Assembly (NCBI RefSeq): GCF_000092045.1
Contig: NC_007765.1
Coordinates: forward strand, 62,001 to 126,000
Length of the DNA: 64,000 nt
Source: Rhizobium etli CFN 42
GTDB taxonomy: Bacteria > Pseudomonadota > Alphaproteobacteria > Rhizobiales > Rhizobiaceae
Direction: 5' to 3'
The position numbers were made by a program, and so were the translations under genes. How positions within the stretch are numbered: position 1 is the stretch's first letter; the number at the start of each line of letters is the position of its first letter. The notes beneath the pieces are model-generated. The model was given only the letters and a program-made list of their open reading frames with translations, made no database searches and was not told where the DNA came from. This document shows, piece by piece, positions 34,590 through 43,337 of this stretch.

Positions 34590-37151
34590 TTAGGTGCGCG
34601 GCTTAAGGTTTTCCGGGTCGTAGATCGGCTTGTAGCCGACGCCGACGACCTCCACCGGATAGGTCTCGGCGAAATACTCGACATTCAGCTTGCGGCCGAC
34701 CTGGCAATAGGACCAGGGCAGATAGGCCAAAGCGATGTTCTTGCCGACCGTCGGGCCGTAGGCGACCGAGGTCGTGTAGGAGCGGCGGCCGAGTTCGTCG
34801 ACCAGAACCTCTCCGGTCTCGGGATCGACGACCGGCATATTGCCGACGGGATAGCGCTTGACGCCTGATTTGTCGGTATTCTCGGTCATCACCAGCGTGC
34901 AGAGCATGGCCGGCTGATGCTCGCGCGCCTTGTATTCGAGATGTTTCGCCTTGCCGCGGAAATCGGCTTCCTTGACCTTCGGACGGGCGAGATCGGCTTC
35001 GATCAGGTTGTACTGGGTCAGGAGGTCGGCGTTCTGCAGGCGCAGGCTCTTTTCCATGCGGCGCGAGTTTGCATAGGTCTCGACACCGAAGGCCATCACC
35101 CCGGTCGAGCGCAGCGCATCCCAGACGGCGAGGCCGTCTTCGTACTTCATGTGCAGCTCCCAGCCCTGCTCGCCGACATAGGAGATGCGGAAGGCAGTGA
35201 CTGTCTTGCCGGCGATTTCGATCGGCTTGATCGCCGCGAAGGCGAAGTTTTCCTGATCGAGACCAGCCGGGTCGGCAACGACCTTCTTCAGCGTCTCGCG
35301 GGCATTCGGTCCCCAGATGCCGATGGTGATGTATTTCTCCGAGACATCGGTGATCGTCACGTCGAGGCCACGATCCTGGGCGACGCGCCTCATATAGTGC
35401 AGGTCACGCGGGCCGGCATCGGCGCCGTTGACGAGACGGCAGCGGTCGGCCATGCGGAAGACGGTGAAGTCGGCGCGCACCATGCCTTCGTCGTCGAGGA
35501 AGTGGGTGTAAATGCCCTTGCCAATATTGGCATCGCCGCCGACCTTGGCGGCGCACAGCCATTCCATCAGCTCGACATGGTCAGGTCCTTCGATATCGAC
35601 CATGTGGAAGTGGCTGAGATTGACGATGCCGCAATCCTCGCTCATCGCCAGATGCTCGGCATTCGAGACGCGCCAGAAATGACGGCTGTCCCATTCGTTC
35701 TCGCGGACCGGCACGCGGTCGCCGTATTTTTCCAGAAGGTGCTCGTTGGCGGCGTAGCCATGCGCACGCTCCCAGCCGCCGAGCTCCATGAAGTAGCCGC
35801 CCAGCTCCTTTTCGCGTTCGTAGAAGGGCGAGCGCTTGACGTTGCGGGCGGAGGCATAGGGTTCGCGGGTGTGAACAGCCGGGAAATAGATTTTCTGGGC
35901 GGCTTCGAAGCAGCGGCCCTCGATGAATTCTTCCGTCAGCTGATGCGGATAGAAGCGGGAATAATCGATGCTGTTGTGGTCGATTTCGGTCCGGCCGTCG
36001 GTCATCCAGTCGGCGATCAGCTTGCCGTAGCCGGGGCCGTCCTTGACCCAGATGGCGACGCAGTACCAGAGGCCGCGCACCTTCTGGCTCTCGCCGCAGG
36101 ACGGGCCGCCGGCGGCGGAAACCTGCAGCAGGCCGTTGAAGGAGTGACCTTCGTTATAGCCGAGTTCGCCAAGGATCGGCGTCAGTTCCATGGCGCGTTC
36201 GAGCGGCTCGATGATCTGTTCCATCTCGAGGTCGCGCTGCGAGGGCGAAAGACGGGCTTCGTGCTTTTCCAGAAGCTCGCGCGGATGGCACATGCGCGGA
36301 TTGGTGGCTTCGTAATAGCCCCACTCGATCTGGCCACCTTCGGTCGTCGCCGGGTCGCCGGTATCGCGCATATAGGCGGAGTTGCCCTGGTCGCGCAGCA
36401 GCGGGAAGCCGATTTCCTTGCCGGTGCCTTCAAACTCGTTATAGGGACCGAAGAAGGTGAGCGGGTGGTCGACCGGCATGACCGGCAGGTCTTCGCCGAC
36501 CATCTCGGCGATCAGGCGGCCCCAGAGGCCGGCACAGACGATGACGTGGTCGGCCATGATAGTGCCGCGATGAGTGACGACGCCCTTGATGCGGCCACCT
36601 TCGACGATCAGCGACTTCGCCGGGGTGTTGCCGAACACCTTGAGCTTGCCGGCCTTTTCGGCGGCATCGACCAGCTTGCCGGCAACGGTCTGCGAGCGTG
36701 GAATGACAAGGCCGGCATCCGGATCGTAAAGGCCGCCCATCACCTGATCTTCCTCGATCAGCGGGAATTTCTCCTTTATCTCGGAGGGGCTGACATAATG
36801 GGCGCGCGTGCCGAAGGCGCGGGCCGAGGAAAGCTTGCGCTTGATTTCCTCCATCCAGGCATGATCGCCGGTGCGCGCGACTTCGAGGCCGCCGATGCGG
36901 GCGTAATGGCCCATCTTCTCGTAGAAATCGATCGAATATTGCGTCGTCCAGACCGACAGATAATCGTGGCTGGTGGTGTAACAGAAGTCCGAGGCGTGGG
37001 CTGTGGAGCCGATATCGGTCGGTATGCCCGACTTGTCGATGCCGACGATATCGTCCCATCCGCGCTCGACGAGATGGTGAGCGATGGAGGCGCCGACGAT
37101 ACCGCCGAGCCCGATGATGACGACCTTTGCCTTTTCCGGAAATGCTGCCAC
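34590..37151 (-). CDS. FAD-dependent oxidoreductase with GcvT domains (dimethylglycine/sarcosine dehydrogenase-like)
   Basis: 853 residues. N-terminal FAD-binding domain (VVIIGLGGIVGASIAHHLVE, residues about 9-28, with the dinucleotide Gly-rich loop), a middle domain to about residue 430, then a GcvT-like folate-binding domain (about 440-710) and a C-terminal GcvT barrel ending near residue 840. DMGDH-type enzymes oxidise N-methyl groups and pass the one-carbon unit to tetrahydrofolate. The exact amine substrate is uncertain (dimethylglycine, sarcosine or another methylated amine). A folD-like fragment lies upstream. No other one-carbon gene is adjacent now. Confidence 0.85.
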   Translation of the reverse strand: MAAFPEKAKVVIIGLGGIVGASIAHHLVERGWDDIVGIDKSGIPTDIGSTAHASDFCYTTSHDYLSVWTTQYSIDFYEKMGHYARIGGLEVARTGDHAWMEEIKRKLSSARAFGTRAHYVSPSEIKEKFPLIEEDQVMGGLYDPDAGLVIPRSQTVAGKLVDAAEKAGKLKVFGNTPAKSLIVEGGRIKGVVTHRGTIMADHVIVCAGLWGRLIAEMVGEDLPVMPVDHPLTFFGPYNEFEGTGKEIGFPLLRDQGNSAYMRDTGDPATTEGGQIEWGYYEATNPRMCHPRELLEKHEARLSPSQRDLEMEQIIEPLERAMELTPILGELGYNEGHSFNGLLQVSAAGGPSCGESQKVRGLWYCVAIWVKDGPGYGKLIADWMTDGRTEIDHNSIDYSRFYPHQLTEEFIEGRCFEAAQKIYFPAVHTREPYASARNVKRSPFYEREKELGGYFMELGGWERAHGYAANEHLLEKYGDRVPVRENEWDSRHFWRVSNAEHLAMSEDCGIVNLSHFHMVDIEGPDHVELMEWLCAAKVGGDANIGKGIYTHFLDDEGMVRADFTVFRMADRCRLVNGADAGPRDLHYMRRVAQDRGLDVTITDVSEKYITIGIWGPNARETLKKVVADPAGLDQENFAFAAIKPIEIAGKTVTAFRISYVGEQGWELHMKYEDGLAVWDALRSTGVMAFGVETYANSRRMEKSLRLQNADLLTQYNLIEADLARPKVKEADFRGKAKHLEYKAREHQPAMLCTLVMTENTDKSGVKRYPVGNMPVVDPETGEVLVDELGRRSYTTSVAYGPTVGKNIALAYLPWSYCQVGRKLNVEYFAETYPVEVVGVGYKPIYDPENLKPRT

Positions 37152-37299
37152 GTGCTGTTCCTTCTACAATCGCACGAACTAAAAATGACCCAGCCGCGCT
37201 TGGCTGATGCTTCGCGCGCGGGATGCAGGAGCCATGCCGCCTCGTAAGGGTGCCACATTTGCCGAAGCTGCGGCCCCCAGTTCCTCCGCATGGAAGCTC

Positions 37300-37417
37300 C
37301 GATAGGACTATTATGCATAAGGCTCAAGATCGTCATTGGTCCTACGCCGCCGAGTAACGGCGCAATTACGCCAGTCGGCAGCGAGGCCGGAGCAATTCCC
37401 ACGAAGGCGAGCGCCAA
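37300..37417 (-). pseudogene. Putative C-terminal remnant of folD (methylene-THF dehydrogenase/cyclohydrolase)
   Basis: Reading leftward gives APLLGGVGPMTILSLMHNSP (GGVGPMTI encoded at 37328-37351). This matches the FolD signature PGGVGPMT[IV] plus the helix that follows it. No upstream FolD sequence is recognisable and no start signal exists, so it is a fragment. Position on the same strand just upstream of a folate-linked demethylase gene makes an ancestral folD-DMGDH pairing plausible. It remains a short match judged by eye. Confidence 0.42.
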
Positions 37418-37438
37418 CCTCTCATGCCTGCGCGCCCG

Positions 37439-37693
37439 TCACGGCACGGAAATCGCCTGGAGCCGGTCGATATCGACGCGCACGATTTCTTCGGAAACAG
37501 GCTCGCGACTGTGCAGGCGGAACCATTCCATCGCTTCGCGCACGCGCTCCCCATGCGGCGATGGATAGGCGCCCAGTCCGAGGACCCATTCGCGCACGGT
37601 CTCGCGCTCCATCCGCCCGGCCCGGTATCGGTCGCAGACGGTTTTCGCCGAGGCGACGAGATCATTGATGCTTTTCACGGGGCTGCCCCTCAA
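37439..37693 (-). CDS. Small protein of unknown function (third gene of an XRE-led operon)
   Basis: 84 residues, no signal peptide or membrane segment, predicted mostly helical (YRAGRMERETVREWVLGLG, VREAMEWFRLHSREPVSEE). It overlaps the preceding gene by ATGA, which supports its reading frame. I do not recognise a family. Confidence 0.6.
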   Translation of the reverse strand: MRGSPVKSINDLVASAKTVCDRYRAGRMERETVREWVLGLGAYPSPHGERVREAMEWFRLHSREPVSEEIVRVDIDRLQAISVP

Positions 37694-37950
37694 TGCACGG
37701 AAGGTTCTTCATCTTCGAGAAAGGACCGGATGCCGTCGCGCGCCACCACCGCCAGGAATTCGTCGAAGGCCTCCCGGTCGGTCGCAAAGGGCTCGTCCCA
37801 GCGGATCAGGTCTTCCGACTGGGTGACGACTTCCATCGTCCAGTCTTCGTTGCTGCCGGCGGTTCGAAAGATATCGACAAGCACGGTGATGCCGTCGTCG
37901 GTGAATTCTCCGGCCAGTTCCGAGTGCTCAGGCTTCTGCTTCTTCGTCAT
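37690..37950 (-). CDS. Small acidic protein of unknown function (second gene of an XRE-led operon)
   Basis: 86 residues, strongly acidic, with DDGITVLVDIFRTAGSNEDW suggesting alternating beta strands and a helical C-terminal half (DREAFDEFLAVVARDGIRS). Start codon directly abuts the stop of the XRE-like gene (TGAATG), and its stop overlaps the next start. No family recognised; a structural adaptor or antitoxin-like role would be guesswork. Confidence 0.6.
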   Translation of the reverse strand: MTKKQKPEHSELAGEFTDDGITVLVDIFRTAGSNEDWTMEVVTQSEDLIRWDEPFATDREAFDEFLAVVARDGIRSFLEDEEPSVH

Positions 37951-38286
37951 TCATCCGCCAGCGCCGGGAGGGGCGTCGTTTTTGAGATATTCTTCATATT
38001 GAACCGTCTCGGTCTCGTCAGTGTCTATAGAAGCCGATGCCGGTTTTGCCAAGCGAACGCCGGCGCCGCCGCCATTTTCCGGGATGAAAAGCACGCCGGC
38101 GTCTTCCAGGGCGCGCTTGACATGCCGCAGCGTTCGCTCGTCCGGAAAAAGCCTCTCGGCCTCGAAGCCGGCAATCGTCGCTTTGGTTACCTCGGAGGCT
38201 GCGGACAGATCCTTCTTTGACCAGGCGATGAGAGCACGCGCGGCACGGCACTGGGCTGGAGATAGACACGAAGAACCGCCTTGCAT
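37951..38286 (-). CDS. XRE-like helix-turn-helix protein (first gene of a three-gene operon)
   Basis: 111 residues. LSPAQCRAARALIAWSKKDL followed by EVTKATIAGFEAER and RTLRHVKRALEDAGVLFIPE is the compact pattern of short Cro/C1-type regulators common in alphaproteobacteria. The C-terminal 35 residues are acidic. The ATG at 38286 follows GGAG by five bases. Two tightly coupled small genes follow. It probably binds DNA near its own promoter, but no palindrome is obvious. Confidence 0.72.
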   Translation of the reverse strand: MQGGSSCLSPAQCRAARALIAWSKKDLSAASEVTKATIAGFEAERLFPDERTLRHVKRALEDAGVLFIPENGGGAGVRLAKPASASIDTDETETVQYEEYLKNDAPPGAGG

Positions 38287-38393
38287 TGGAACTCCAATCG
38301 TTGGCCCGGGTCAGCATTGAAGATGTGCCCGCGGGCGTCGAAAGCAAGCCGGTGCTGCCGACTGAAGATCGCCTGGCTGCCTCTCTTGCGACG

Positions 38394-39269
38394 CTATTTC
38401 GGCCGGCCGATGCTGGCATACATGCCGGTCGTGCGGAATTCGGTGGGATTGGTGCCGTAAACGCGGCGGAAGACCTTCGAGAAATAATTGGCGTCCTCGA
38501 AGCCGCACATGATGGCGACTTCCTTGACCGGCAGGAAGTCCGCCTTGGTCAGCAACTTGACGGCGCGCTGCAGCCGCTGCTGCAGCACGAATTCGGCCGG
38601 CGGCACGCCCTCGCTTTCGGCGAAGCTGCGGGAGAAATGGGCGCGGCTGAGGCCGACGATGGCGGCGAGCTCGCTGACCGGCAGCGGCTTGTCGAGATTG
38701 GCGTTGATATGGTCGATCACCGGCTGCATCAGGCTGAGCTCGGCGGCAAAGGCCGGTGAGTTGAAGACGTCGTCATAAAGCGCCATCGCCGCTTCATAGG
38801 CGATTGCCGAGGCCGCACCCGGTGAGGCCGCGCCCTTGACGAGGCGCAGGCTGCAATCGGCGAGATGATCGATAGTCGCAGGCTGCAGCTTCAAGACCGG
38901 GCCGGCGGTGGAGAGCACCAGCTGATGAATGCGCAGCGTCTCCTCGCCATTCATCGAGATCCAGAAATACTCCCAGCGCTCGCCCTTCTCGAGCCAGTAG
39001 CGGTGATTGTGCGGCACGAGCACCAGCAGCGTGTCGCCGCCCTGAAGGCGATAATTGCGATTCAAATAGCGTAGCCGGCCGCTGCCGCTGATCGTGTGCT
39101 GCAGCACGGTGAACGGGGTCTGGCCGCGTTTTCGGCCGTCCCAGTCATAGGTCTCGTTCTCCCGCACTTCGTAGCCGGCGCTGGTCGGCATGGCGTGCAG
39201 ACGCTGGCGTCCGCGGGGCAGCGAAACCGTCCTCATCGACTGTCCGTTGGCGATCAAATCCTGCAGCAC
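38394..39269 (-). CDS. agpT: AraC-family activator of the alpha-galactoside locus
   Basis: 291 residues from a GTG at 39269 with AGGGGT upstream. An N-terminal cupin-like sugar-sensing domain (residues about 25-160) is followed by two helix-turn-helix motifs (LPVSELAAIVGLSRAHFSRS and KEVAIMCGFEDANYFSKVFR) at about 195-275. Divergent from melA-agpABCD as in S. meliloti, where AgpT activates this operon in response to alpha-galactosides; symbol given by that synteny. Confidence 0.83.
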   Translation of the reverse strand: MLQDLIANGQSMRTVSLPRGRQRLHAMPTSAGYEVRENETYDWDGRKRGQTPFTVLQHTISGSGRLRYLNRNYRLQGGDTLLVLVPHNHRYWLEKGERWEYFWISMNGEETLRIHQLVLSTAGPVLKLQPATIDHLADCSLRLVKGAASPGAASAIAYEAAMALYDDVFNSPAFAAELSLMQPVIDHINANLDKPLPVSELAAIVGLSRAHFSRSFAESEGVPPAEFVLQQRLQRAVKLLTKADFLPVKEVAIMCGFEDANYFSKVFRRVYGTNPTEFRTTGMYASIGRPK

Positions 39270-39480
39270 AAAATTACCCCTGAAAGCATAATCCTTCTCT
39301 GGTCGGCCTGCCGAATTTGGGCATAATCCCGCTCAACAAAACGAGGAGAACGCGGCCGATACAGCGGCCGGGAGGAAAACAGGCAGGTTTTACGGCTCTT
39401 TCAACCACATGCGCCGGCATGCGGCCTGATCCCTCACAACCATATTTTCTCTAGCATTCCATCGGGTCGAGGTGAAGATC

Positions 39481-40947
39481 ATGAGTTTCAAAATCGCTAT
39501 CATCGGTGCGGGCAGCGTCGGTTTCACCAAGAAGCTGTTCACCGACATATTGTGCGTTCCGGAGTTCCGCGACGTCGAATTCGCGCTGACCGATCTCAGC
39601 GAACACAATCTCGAAATGATCAAGGCGATCCTCGACCGCATCGTCGAGTCGAACAAGCTGCCGACCAAGGTAACGGCGACCACCAACCGGCGCCAGGCGC
39701 TGGAAGGCGCGCGCTATATCATCAGCTGTGTCCGCGTTGGCGGGCTCGAGGCCTATGCCGACGATATCAGAATTCCGCTGAAATACGGCATCGACCAGTG
39801 CGTCGGCGATACGATCTGCGCCGGCGGCATTCTCTACGGCCAGCGCAACATCCCCGTCATTCTCGATTTCTGCAAAGATATCAGGGAGGTCGCCGAGCCC
39901 GGCGCGAAATTCCTGAACTATGCCAATCCGATGGCAATGAACACCTGGGCGGCGATCGAATATGGCAAGGTCGACACCGTTGGCCTCTGCCATGGTGTCC
40001 AGCACGGGGCCGAACAGATAGCGGAAGTGCTCGGCGCCAAGTCGGTGCGCGAGCTCGACTATATCTGCTCCGGCATCAACCACCAGACCTGGTTCATCGA
40101 TCTGCGCCTCAACGGCCGTAAGATCGGTAAGGACGAACTGGTCGCCGCCTTCGAGGCACATCCTGTTTATTCGCAGCAGGAGAAACTGCGCATCGACGTG
40201 CTGAAGCGCTTCGGCGTCTATTCCACCGAAAGCAACGGCCACCTCTCCGAATACCTGCCCTGGTACCGCAAGCGGCCGGAAGAAATCACCCGCTGGATCG
40301 ACATGTCCGATTGGATCCACGGCGAGACCGGCGGCTATCTCCGCCACTCCACCGAGACGCGCAACTGGTTCGAGACGGAATTCCCGCAGTTCCTCGAATC
40401 TGCCTCCAAGCCGATCGATCCCGCCAAGCGTTCCAACGAACATGCGAGCCATATTCTGGAAGGGCTGGAGACCAACCGGGTCTATCGCGGCCATTTCAAC
40501 GTCAAGAACAACGGCGTCATCACCAACCTGCCAGCCGATGCGATCATCGAATCGCCCGGCTTCGTCGATCGCTTCGGCATTAACATGGTCTCAGGCGTCA
40601 CCCTGCCGGAAGCCTGTGCGGCGACCTGCATCGCCTCGATCAACGTCCAGCGCATGTCGGTGCATGCCGCCATATCGGGCGACATCGACCTGTTGAAGCT
40701 TGCCGTGCTGCACGATCCGCTGGTCGGCGCCGTCTCGACGCCCGAGGAAGTCTGGCAGATGGTCGACGAGATGGTCGTTGCCCAGGCGCGCTGGTTGCCG
40801 CAATATGCCGATGCCGTGCCGGCCGCCAAGGAGCGGCTGTCGAAATCCAAGGTGCAGACCCGCGACTGGGCAGGGGCCGCACGCCGCAACGTCCGCTCGA
40901 TCGAAGAGCTGCGCGCGGAAAAGGCGGCGCTGAGACAGGCCGTCTGA
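39481..40947 (+). CDS. melA: Alpha-galactosidase, glycoside hydrolase family 4
   Basis: 488 residues from the ATG at 39481, spaced correctly from GAGG; a GTG three codons upstream is less likely. The N-terminal NAD+-binding loop reads IAIIGAGSVGFTKKLF. The Mn2+-binding Cys-His pair sits in LCHGVQHG and another His in SGINHQTWF. GH4 enzymes cleave by an NAD-dependent redox/elimination route. It should hydrolyse melibiose or raffinose taken up by AgpABCD; its position first in the operon fits. Confidence 0.88.
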   Translation: MSFKIAIIGAGSVGFTKKLFTDILCVPEFRDVEFALTDLSEHNLEMIKAILDRIVESNKLPTKVTATTNRRQALEGARYIISCVRVGGLEAYADDIRIPLKYGIDQCVGDTICAGGILYGQRNIPVILDFCKDIREVAEPGAKFLNYANPMAMNTWAAIEYGKVDTVGLCHGVQHGAEQIAEVLGAKSVRELDYICSGINHQTWFIDLRLNGRKIGKDELVAAFEAHPVYSQQEKLRIDVLKRFGVYSTESNGHLSEYLPWYRKRPEEITRWIDMSDWIHGETGGYLRHSTETRNWFETEFPQFLESASKPIDPAKRSNEHASHILEGLETNRVYRGHFNVKNNGVITNLPADAIIESPGFVDRFGINMVSGVTLPEACAATCIASINVQRMSVHAAISGDIDLLKLAVLHDPLVGAVSTPEEVWQMVDEMVVAQARWLPQYADAVPAAKERLSKSKVQTRDWAGAARRNVRSIEELRAEKAALRQAV

Positions 40948-41071
40948 TTTTTGTGAGGGATGGGTCGTCATGGGTTTCCGGGAGGGAAATCCATGACATC
41001 AACCCGCTTTCACGCCGTTCGAGGAGAAAGGAGCCGGCAGCCCCCGCGCTCCGGAACAAGAGGGAGAAACG

Positions 41072-43159
41072 ATGATGAATTTCCGCAAAGCAGGCATTCT
41101 GGCCGGACTGGCGCTCGGCGTCTCGGTCTTGGCGCTGCATGCCCATGCTTCCGAACCCACCGTGCCGCCGGTGCCGCCGGAATTTCCGGCCGAAGGCAAG
41201 ATCAATTATGTCGCGCGCGACTCCATTCTGGAGTTCAAGGCGCTGCCCGAATATCACGAGCCCGACTGGGTGACGAAGAATTTCGTCTCCGCCGGCAAGC
41301 TTCCGCCCGTCAAGGATCGTCTGCCGAAAGAGCCGATGGTCTTCAAGACCGGCAATATGCCCGACGGCATCGGTGTCTACGGCGATACGATGCGCCACGT
41401 CATCGGCGGCCGGCCGGAAGGCTGGAACTACGGCGCCGGCCAGACGCAGGGCTGGGGCGGCATCGACATCGGCCTGTCCGAATGCCTCACGCGCACCGCG
41501 CCGCTGTTCCAGGTGAAAGCCCAGGACACTGAGCCGCTGCCGAACCTCGCCAAGAGCTGGGACTGGTCCGAAGACGGCCATAAGCTGACCATGCACCTGG
41601 TCGAAGGCGCCAAGTGGTCGGACGGCGCGCCGTTCAACGCCGATGACATCATGTTCTACTGGGACGACGAAGTGATCGACCCGAACGTCTCGCCGCTCGG
41701 CGGCGGGGCTTCGCCCGAGGCTTTCGGTGTCGGCACGACGCTGAAGAAGATCGACGACTACACGGTCGAATGGACCTTCAAGGAGGCCTTCCCGAAACAG
41801 TATCTCTATACGATGGCCTACCCGAACTTCTGCCCGGGTCCGTCGCATATCCTGAAACCGCAGCATCCGAAATATTCGAAGAACACCTACGACCAGTTCA
41901 AGAACGCCTTCCCGCCGGAATACATGAACATGCCTGTGATGGGCGCCTGGGTCCCGGTGGAATATCGCCCCGATGACATCATCGTGCTGCGCCGCAACCC
42001 CTATTACTGGAAGGTGGACGAGAAGGGCAATCAGCTGCCTTATCTGAACGAGCTCCACTACAAGCTCTCGACCTGGGCCGACCGCGACGTGCAGGCGGTG
42101 GCGGGCTCCGCCGACTTTTCCAACCTCGAGCAGCCGGAAAACTTCGTCGCCTCGCTGAAGCGCGCCGCCGAGAAGACCGCGCCCGCTCGTCTCGCCTTCG
42201 GGCCGCGCCTGATCGGCTATAACCTGCGCATGAACTTCTCCGCCAATGGCTGGGGCAACCCGGATGAGCGCGGCCAGGCCATCCGTGAACTGAACCGCAA
42301 TGAGGACTTCCGCAAGGCCGTCACCATGGCGCTCGACCGAAAGGCGATCGGCGACTCGCTGGTCAAGGGGCCGTTCACGGCGATCTATCCGGGCGGGCTT
42401 TCTTCCGGCACCAGCTTCTACGACCGCAACTCCAGCGTCTACTATCCCTTCGATCTCAAGGGCGCCAAGGCAGAACTCGCCAAGGCCGGGCTCAAGGATA
42501 CGGACGGAGACGGCATCGTGAACTTCCCGGCCGGCACGGCCGGCGGCAAGAATGTCGAAATCGTCATGCTGATCAACAATCAGTACACGACCGACAAGAG
42601 CCTTGCCGAAGGTGTCGTCGGCCAGATGGAAAAGCTCGGGCTCAAGATCGTCATCAATGCGCTCGACGGCGCCAAGCGTGACGACGCCCATTATGCCGGT
42701 CGCTTCGACTGGCTGATCCAGCGCAACACGACCGAGCTGTCGTCGGTGGTGCAGAATACCGAGCAGCTCGCCCCGGTCGGCCCGCGCACCAGCTGGCACC
42801 ACCGCGCCGGCAAGGATGATCAGCTCGATCTGATGCCCTTCGAAAAGGAACTCGTCGACGTCGTCAACAAGTTCACGACGAGCCAGAACAATGACGAGCG
42901 CGTCGATCTGATGAAGCAGTATCAGAAGATCTCGACCGAGCACGTCAACACGGTTGGTCTGACGGAATATCCGGGGGCGCTGATCATCAACAAGCGCTTC
43001 TCGAATGTGCCCCAGGGCACGCCGATCTTCATGTTCAACTGGGCTGAAGATTCGGTCATTCGCGAACGCCTGTGGGTCGCCGCCGACAAGCAGGGCAAAT
43101 ATGAGCTGTTCCCCGGGCAGCTGCCCGGCAAGCCCGGCGACAAGGGTCCGACCAACTGA
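41072..43159 (+). CDS. agpA: Periplasmic alpha-galactoside-binding protein (ABC family 5)
   Basis: 695 residues, long for the family but normal for AgpA. Signal peptide NFRKAGILAGLALGVSVLAL with cleavage near HAHA-SE. The family-5 (oligopeptide-type) binding fold is seen in GLSECLTRTAPLFQVKAQDT, HLVEGAKWSDGAPFNADDIM and the RKAVTMALDRKAIGDSLVKG segment. In S. meliloti AgpA takes up melibiose and raffinose although it resembles oligopeptide receptors. A second in-frame ATG follows the first immediately. Confidence 0.87.
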   Translation: MMNFRKAGILAGLALGVSVLALHAHASEPTVPPVPPEFPAEGKINYVARDSILEFKALPEYHEPDWVTKNFVSAGKLPPVKDRLPKEPMVFKTGNMPDGIGVYGDTMRHVIGGRPEGWNYGAGQTQGWGGIDIGLSECLTRTAPLFQVKAQDTEPLPNLAKSWDWSEDGHKLTMHLVEGAKWSDGAPFNADDIMFYWDDEVIDPNVSPLGGGASPEAFGVGTTLKKIDDYTVEWTFKEAFPKQYLYTMAYPNFCPGPSHILKPQHPKYSKNTYDQFKNAFPPEYMNMPVMGAWVPVEYRPDDIIVLRRNPYYWKVDEKGNQLPYLNELHYKLSTWADRDVQAVAGSADFSNLEQPENFVASLKRAAEKTAPARLAFGPRLIGYNLRMNFSANGWGNPDERGQAIRELNRNEDFRKAVTMALDRKAIGDSLVKGPFTAIYPGGLSSGTSFYDRNSSVYYPFDLKGAKAELAKAGLKDTDGDGIVNFPAGTAGGKNVEIVMLINNQYTTDKSLAEGVVGQMEKLGLKIVINALDGAKRDDAHYAGRFDWLIQRNTTELSSVVQNTEQLAPVGPRTSWHHRAGKDDQLDLMPFEKELVDVVNKFTTSQNNDERVDLMKQYQKISTEHVNTVGLTEYPGALIINKRFSNVPQGTPIFMFNWAEDSVIRERLWVAADKQGKYELFPGQLPGKPGDKGPTN

Positions 43160-43245
43160 TGCATGGCATCAGCAAGTAAAGAGCCAAAGCGCGTCGCATG
43201 TGATGCGGCGCGCGGGAAGTGTTCCCTCCCAGCTGAAATGAGCTT

Positions 43246-43272
43246 CCGGCCGCGCGTGGCGCGCGCGGCCGG
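43246..43272 (+). repeat. Intercistronic stem-loop after agpA
   Basis: CCGGCCGCGCG pairs perfectly with CGCGCGGCCGG (11 bp) around a 5-nt loop, with no T-run. Likely protects the abundant agpA message and reduces read-through into the permease genes. Confidence 0.65.
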
Positions 43273-43337
43273 ATATGACCAACAAGCCGGCCGCGCTGAC
43301 AAGGAGCGACTGGCGGCAAAGAGAAGCGAACCGTCCG

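Noticed and set aside
34917..37247. 776-codon + strand open frame across the DMGDH-like gene
   Set aside because: Mirror-frame artefact; the minus-strand protein has clear FAD and GcvT domains.
40640..42943. 767-codon minus-strand open frame across melA and agpA
   Set aside because: Antisense to two recognisable genes and spans the gap between them without any motif.
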